This document shows positions 28,112 to 33,828 of a stretch of DNA of 33,828 nt, in pieces; positions within the stretch are counted from its first letter, which is position 1; every line of letters begins with the position of its first letter. A program made the position numbers and the translations under genes. The notes below the pieces were generated by a model. The model ran no database searches. It was not told the DNA's origin and was given only the letters and a program-made list of their open reading frames with translations. The DNA is from Acidimicrobiaceae bacterium (GTDB taxonomy: Bacteria > Actinomycetota > Acidimicrobiia > Acidimicrobiales > RAAP-2), in the NCBI GenBank assembly GCA_013044405.1, contig JABEUR010000078.1, positions 1 through 33,828 on the forward strand, in the 5' to 3' direction.

Positions 28112-29478
28112 CCCTTTGGAGTGGACGATTTGCTACGTCGATGAACGAAGCGTTGTGGGATCTCTCGGAGAGTTTCTCCTTCGACCGGGTCCTCTATTCG
28201 TACGATATCGATGGTTCAATGGCTCACGTTCGTGGCCTGGTGCACTGCGGTTTGCTGAGTGACCTCGAAGGCCAGACGCTCGTCGATACGCTCGAACGTA
28301 TTCGCGAGGAGTTCTCGAGCGGTACGTTCGAACGGGCGCCGAGTGACGAGGACGTCCATATGGCGATCGAACGGCGCGCTACGGAGCTGGCGGGCGACGT
28401 GGGTGCGAAGATTCACACGGCACGGAGCCGAAATGACCAGGTCGCAACGACTCTGCGTCTGTTCACTCGCGACGCTCTCACCAGGATTGCTGCGGCCACC
28501 GTTGAAATGGTCGACACGCTCGTCAGCCTCGGTGAGTCCAATGCCTCGTCATATTTACCAGGCTACACACATCTCCAACGGGCCCAGCCGGTGTTACTGA
28601 GTCATCATTTGAACGCTCACGCCTGGTCACTGCTACGAGACCTCGAGCGACTCCTCGAGGCTCGCAGCCGTTGCAACGTTTCTCCGCTCGGCGCGGGTGC
28701 ATTGGCGGGCACTTCGCTCCCCATTGACCCATCCTTTGCCAGTACGGAATTGGGTTTCATTACGACATTCGCGAATTCAATGGATGCGGTGAGTGATCGT
28801 GATTTCGTGGCTGAGACGCTGTTCGATATTGCGCTGATTGGCGTCCACCTTTCTCGCATGGGTGAGGAACTCGTGTTGTGGACCTCGTCGGAGTTCGCCT
28901 TCGCCAAACTGGGCGATGACTTCACCACCGGATCTTCGATGCTGCCCCAGAAGAAGAACAGTGATGTGGCTGAACTGGCGCGGGCCAAGAGCGGTCGACT
29001 CATCGGAAACCTCACCGGGCTGCTGGTCACCTTGAAGGGACTTCCGCTGGCCTACAACCGGGACCTCCAAGAGGATAAGGAGCCGCTGTTCGACTCGGTA
29101 CGACAAGTTCTCATGACCCTGAAGGCCATGACTGGTGCCTATCGCTCGCTCGCCTTCGACGAGAGGACTGCAAGTCTCGCAGCCGATGACCCCTTCCTCG
29201 TCGCCATCGACCTCGCAGAAAGTCTCGTTGAGGAGGGAGTTCCCTTTCGTCAAGCACATGAAATGGTGGGGAAGCTCGTTGGACAATCGGTCGCGAACGA
29301 TGTCAGCTTCGCCATCGTGGTCCAGAACGATCCGGAGTTATCGAGGTACGCCCATCTCTTCGAGCCGGGGGCCGCCCTGACCCGGCGACGTTCTCCCGGT
29401 GCGTCCGGTCCTCACGCGATGCTTCGTCAAGCCGAGCGGCTCATGGAAGTTCGTCGTGCGCTCGCTTCGCGCATCTGA
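28108..29478 (+). CDS. argH: Argininosuccinate lyase
   Basis: TLWSGRFATSMNEALWDLSESFSFDRVLYSYDIDGSMAH; GSSMLPQKKNSDVAELARAKSGRLIGNL. Confidence 0.97.
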   Translation: MTLWSGRFATSMNEALWDLSESFSFDRVLYSYDIDGSMAHVRGLVHCGLLSDLEGQTLVDTLERIREEFSSGTFERAPSDEDVHMAIERRATELAGDVGAKIHTARSRNDQVATTLRLFTRDALTRIAAATVEMVDTLVSLGESNASSYLPGYTHLQRAQPVLLSHHLNAHAWSLLRDLERLLEARSRCNVSPLGAGALAGTSLPIDPSFASTELGFITTFANSMDAVSDRDFVAETLFDIALIGVHLSRMGEELVLWTSSEFAFAKLGDDFTTGSSMLPQKKNSDVAELARAKSGRLIGNLTGLLVTLKGLPLAYNRDLQEDKEPLFDSVRQVLMTLKAMTGAYRSLAFDERTASLAADDPFLVAIDLAESLVEEGVPFRQAHEMVGKLVGQSVANDVSFAIVVQNDPELSRYAHLFEPGAALTRRRSPGASGPHAMLRQAERLMEVRRALASRI

Positions 29479-29546
29479 TTGACGCGCAGGAGGTCACCGG
29501 TCTCGGAGCGCAGCGGCCACGGAGAGTGGTGCGGCACCGGAGGATT

Positions 29547-29568
29547 TCGGGTCGTGTGACAGACCCGA
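29547..29568 (+). other. Intergenic hairpin after argH (no U-tract)
   Basis: TCGGGTC-GTGTGACA-GACCCGA perfect 7-bp inverted repeat. Confidence 0.4.
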
Positions 29569-29625
29569 GCGATGATGTCCGAATGTCCATTTCCTTTTAC
29601 GAGACATTGCCTACAGTGGGTGTGA

Positions 29626-32600
29626 ATGCCTGAACGCCTCATCACTCCATCGAAGATCACCGCGTGGTTGGAGTGCGCACACTTTCTCACGCTGCGTAGT
29701 CAGGTCGACGCCGGGCAGTTGGAAGTCGGTGTTCAACAGATCAATTCGCTCGCTGAACTACTCATTCAGAAGGGAGCGGCCCATGAGAGAAGCTGTCTCG
29801 AAGAGTTCGAGAATGACGGTCAATACGTCTACCAAGTCCCTGGACGTAATCCCGACGAGTCATTTGAGCAGTGGGTCCAGCGCGTCGGCAATCCGATGGA
29901 CCAGAACTTTGACGTCATCTATCAAATGCCATTCGTTCACAGCGGGATCAGGGGAATCGCCGATTTTCTGGTGAAAGTGGAATCGCCTGTGGCTGGTTTT
30001 TGTCGCTACGAACCAATCGATGCCAAACTCACTCGTTCCGAAGGCAAGCCTGGTCACGTTCTCCAACTTTGCTTCTACGCCGACGCACTCGAAGAGCTCA
30101 CGGGCTTGCCCCCGCGCCTGATGCACCTTTGGCTCGGTTCCTCGCAACAAGAGTCACTCATCGTTGACCAGTTCAGACCTTATTGGAGGCGACTTCGTCG
30201 ACAACTGGCTTCCTTGCTCGATCTCGACGAAGTCGGGGTGGATACGTGGCCCGAGCCCTGCGAGCACTGTGACTACTGCGAGTTCAATCAGACTTGTCAA
30301 GAGCGCATGAGGTCTGAAGATTCCTTGGTCTACGTCGCCAACATCCGTGGCGATGACCGCAGCAATCTCGAAGCAGGAGGGATTCGCACCGTCGTCGAGT
30401 TGTCCAAGCGGCTCGAGCCAGTGCCCAAAGTCCACGAAGAGAATCTGGTCCGGTTGCGTCGTCAAGCGGCCTTGCAGGTCGAATCACGGGCTCGACCCGA
30501 TGAGACGCCGCCGTTCAAGTTGATCGAACCGGGCGACGATCCGGTTTATGGACACGGGTTCGATCTTCTGCCGGCGCCCGACTTCGGCGACGTCTTCTTT
30601 GATTTTGAGGGCCATCCCTTCTGGACTCCGCAAGACGGCCTGTTCTTCTTGAGCGGGCTCTACTATCGCGACGCTTCTGGTGAGTGGACGTACGACGCTC
30701 GTTGGGCTCACGATCTTGATCAACAAGGGATCATGATCAAAGAGTTGGTCGAGTTCTTTGCCCGAAGAAGACAGGCATACGCGGGTATGCACGTGTACCA
30801 CTACAACCACACAGAACGTTCATCGCTCGAACGATTGACCCGTGGAACCGATGCCGAGGGCCTCTTTGGCCAACTGAGTGACAGCGGCCTCTTCGTAGAC
30901 CTGTATGTGGTGGCTAAGAACGCGGTGCAAGTAGGGACTGAATCGTACGGGTTGAAATACCTCGAGCGCCTCAGTGGATTCGTGCGACGTGGCGGCATCG
31001 AACAGGGTGCCGGTGCGGTAGTCGAATACGAAGAGTACATGTCGACGCATAATGAACAGCTGCTGGACGAGATAGCACGCTACAACGAGGACGACGTTGC
31101 GGCCACGTTGGCGCTTCGTGCCTGGCTCGTGGATCAAAGGCCTTCGGACCTACCGTGGCGTGAGGCACAAGTGGAACAGGCATTGGCGTCCTTCGAGACC
31201 GACGAACTCATCGAAGGTCTCAAACAGTTCGGACGCGATAGCCCAGAACACCTCCTGGGTGATCTTTTGAACTATTGGCGTAGGGAGCGCGCAGCCAACG
31301 TGACGCCGAAGTTCGCGCGGGCCGCCTCGGACTTCGCGGAGCTCTACGGCGATCGAGATTTCATCGCGAATCTCAGCCTGGAAGGATTTGAGCAGTCCGA
31401 AAGTCGTGGCCAAGTGGTTACCAACGCCGTGTTGACGTGGCCCGCGCAGACGCTCGACCCATCGTTTTCTGATCGGCGCAACATGCTCTTCACTGGAGTG
31501 GGAGTGGAGCGAGGATATTGCTACGTACCAGAGATCAAGGTGTCGGCCCGTCGCCTCAAGATGCGCTGGAGGGAACGCGACGAATTGGCAGGTGTCGTGC
31601 CCTCGACCATGACCTATGACGACTACGTGAGCCCGGGCGAGAAGCCCGGCGTACTCGTCCACCTCGCCGAGCAGCTCATTCGACCTAATCGTGATGACCC
31701 GGTTAGTCCGGTCGCTATGGCGTTACTTGCTCGCCAACGGCCACGCTTCGCCGTGGGCCGTGGACCGATGAACGAGGTCTTTAGCGATGACCTTGACGAC
31801 ACGCTTTCCTGGGTTGGCGACCTCCAAGACAGCTTCGTCGCCATCCAGGGTCCACCCGGGACGGGAAAGACCTATAGCGGTTCGCACATCATCTACCAGT
31901 TGATTAAGTTGGGCCGGCGCGTCGGTATCACGGCGATGAGTCACAACGCCATTGACAACCTGTTTCGTGCAACCCACGAACTCTTCGAACAACGTGGCGA
32001 ACTCGCAGCACTGCGGGCTCTACGCTTCGGCGTATCCAAGCCGACCGAAGGTGCACTGAGTGGCGTCAAGTACCTCAAGAGCGGGGGCGAACAGGTCGAA
32101 AACGATCGGTTCAACCTGATCGCTGGAACGACCTGGTTATGGGCGAGGCCCGGAATCCGTGCGTACCCCGTGGACGTCTTGATCGTCGACGAGGCCGGTC
32201 AGTTGGCTCTGGCCGACGCCGTGGCCTCGACCAATGGAGCAAGAAACATGGTGCTCCTGGGCGATCCATTACAGCTCAGTCAAGTCGCCCAAGCCGAACA
32301 TCCCGACGGTTCTGGGGCGAGCGTGCTCGAGCACGTTCTTGGCCAATACGCAACGATCCCCTCAGATCAAGGGGTCTTCATCTCAGAGACGCGAAGAATG
32401 CATCCAGACGTTTGTCGTTTCATCTCGAATCAGATCTACGAAGGTCGACTCACGAGTCACGCTTCGTGCGCGCGCCAAGGGACGGATTTCGGTACAGGTC
32501 TTCGCTGGCTGCGAGTCGAACACGAGGAGCGCTCCACGGAGTCGGTGGAGGAGTGCGACGTGGTAGGTGATCAGATCCTCAAGATGTTAGGAAGCAGTTG

Positions 32601-33003
32601 GACCGATCATCGAGGTGATGGGCACGTATTTGGCGCAGAGGACTTCATGGTCGTGGCGCCCTACAACGATCAAGTACGTTTGATCGAGCGCCAATTCTCG
32701 GGGATCAATGGTCTCGAGGACGTGCAAGTAGGCACGGTTGACAAGTTTCAAGGGCGTGAGGCGCCCGTCGTCTTTTTCACGATGACTACCTCATCGGGTG
32801 CTGATATGCCGCGTGGTCCGGAATTTCTCTTTTCTCGCAATCGGCTCAACGTAGCGATCAGTCGTGCTCGTTGTCTGGCCTTTCTCGTTTGTACTGATGC
32901 CTTACTGAACTCACGGGCCCGCACCATCGATGAGATGCGATTGATTGGCACGCTCAGCGCCTTCGTCGAGTACTCCTTAGATCGCACTCACGAGTCGCTA
33001 TAA
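29626..33003 (+). CDS. TM0106-like RecB-family (Cas4-like Fe-S) nuclease fused to RNase H-like domain and Upf1/Dna2-like SF1 helicase
   Basis: N-terminal GIADFL, PIDAKL, QLCFY plus C17 and C215-x2-C218-x5-C224; DVFFDFEGHPFW...YNEDDVAATLAL; GPPGTGKT, VDEAGQL, GDPLQL, GTVDKFQGREAPVV, NVAISRAR. Confidence 0.85.
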   Translation: MPERLITPSKITAWLECAHFLTLRSQVDAGQLEVGVQQINSLAELLIQKGAAHERSCLEEFENDGQYVYQVPGRNPDESFEQWVQRVGNPMDQNFDVIYQMPFVHSGIRGIADFLVKVESPVAGFCRYEPIDAKLTRSEGKPGHVLQLCFYADALEELTGLPPRLMHLWLGSSQQESLIVDQFRPYWRRLRRQLASLLDLDEVGVDTWPEPCEHCDYCEFNQTCQERMRSEDSLVYVANIRGDDRSNLEAGGIRTVVELSKRLEPVPKVHEENLVRLRRQAALQVESRARPDETPPFKLIEPGDDPVYGHGFDLLPAPDFGDVFFDFEGHPFWTPQDGLFFLSGLYYRDASGEWTYDARWAHDLDQQGIMIKELVEFFARRRQAYAGMHVYHYNHTERSSLERLTRGTDAEGLFGQLSDSGLFVDLYVVAKNAVQVGTESYGLKYLERLSGFVRRGGIEQGAGAVVEYEEYMSTHNEQLLDEIARYNEDDVAATLALRAWLVDQRPSDLPWREAQVEQALASFETDELIEGLKQFGRDSPEHLLGDLLNYWRRERAANVTPKFARAASDFAELYGDRDFIANLSLEGFEQSESRGQVVTNAVLTWPAQTLDPSFSDRRNMLFTGVGVERGYCYVPEIKVSARRLKMRWRERDELAGVVPSTMTYDDYVSPGEKPGVLVHLAEQLIRPNRDDPVSPVAMALLARQRPRFAVGRGPMNEVFSDDLDDTLSWVGDLQDSFVAIQGPPGTGKTYSGSHIIYQLIKLGRRVGITAMSHNAIDNLFRATHELFEQRGELAALRALRFGVSKPTEGALSGVKYLKSGGEQVENDRFNLIAGTTWLWARPGIRAYPVDVLIVDEAGQLALADAVASTNGARNMVLLGDPLQLSQVAQAEHPDGSGASVLEHVLGQYATIPSDQGVFISETRRMHPDVCRFISNQIYEGRLTSHASCARQGTDFGTGLRWLRVEHEERSTESVEECDVVGDQILKMLGSSWTDHRGDGHVFGAEDFMVVAPYNDQVRLIERQFSGINGLEDVQVGTVDKFQGREAPVVFFTMTTSSGADMPRGPEFLFSRNRLNVAISRARCLAFLVCTDALLNSRARTIDEMRLIGTLSAFVEYSLDRTHESL

Positions 33004-33139
33004 GCCTTGGACCGCGGTTCGACCTCGAGTGTTCAGGTGGGTTGAGAAAGTTTTCGCAAAGCTGGTCCAAATGTCGCCATGGGACCGGGTCGACTGCTAC
33101 CATGGTTATCCCACCGCAGAGACCGCGGCCGGGTGTGAT

Positions 33140-33169
33140 TTGCACCCAGGCAGACGGCGCTGATAAGGT
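33140..33169 (+). promoter_or_regulatory. Candidate rrn promoter
   Basis: TTGCAC (33140-33145), 18-nt spacer, TAAGGT (33164-33169). Confidence 0.4.
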
Positions 33170-33178
33170 GGGCATCCC

Positions 33179-33202
33179 TGTAGCCGGGGAAATCCGGCCA
33201 CA
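33179..33202 (+). other. Hairpin in rrn leader
   Basis: TGTAGCCGG-GGAAAT-CCGGCCACA, 9-position stem with one A/C mismatch. Confidence 0.45.
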
Positions 33203-33464
33203 GATTCGACGGAGAAATCCCGAGATGGTGTACTTCACACCTCCGACCTTGGTCGTGTGTGTTGTCGCTCCTTGAAAACGGAAGAACGAGAGCCAAAAGC
33301 CAGTACGGGCGACGATGGACTGATCTAACAGGACGCGTCGTTCGTCAAAAGAAGTATTGCAGTAGGCAACGAGGCCACCCCGTGGTACTCGTTGTTGTCA
33401 GGTGGGTATTAGAGTCACCCATCTGGCTCTCTGATTCGTAGGGGACTTCGGTCCTTGAAAAATC

Positions 33465-33828
<364 letters not shown>

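Overview
This 33.8-kb window is a dense, mostly plus-strand chromosomal segment from a high-GC actinobacterium. The gene order and 16S 5' end suggest an Acidimicrobiia-like lineage, but that is inference. It is mainly housekeeping operons: carB(3' end)-pyrD-pyrF-mihF-gmk-rpoZ-coaBC-metK-priA-def-fmt-rpe-ribD-ribBA-ribH-CSD protein; a divergent secreted-protein gene / OmpR-family two-component system; infC-rpmI-rplT-TrmH-family methyltransferase-pheS-pheT-thioesterase; a DMT transporter (minus); argC-argB-argF-argR-argG-argH; a 1125-aa Cas4-like nuclease/RNase H-like/SF1 helicase fusion; and the start of a 16S rRNA gene. The strongest non-coding signal is an array of five 11-bp-phased CTGTGA-like repeats between the two-component system and a divergent secreted-protein gene. 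On the minus strand it reads TCACAGC-AAAA-TCACAGA, nearly identical to the mycobacterial PhoP box. Other points of interest are a probable AUC start codon and two leader hairpins for infC, the absence of argJ/argD and ribE from otherwise canonical clusters, a PriA lacking helicase motifs, apparent leaderless promoters, and a structured rrn leader. I found no CRISPR array, tRNA, transposon or prophage.
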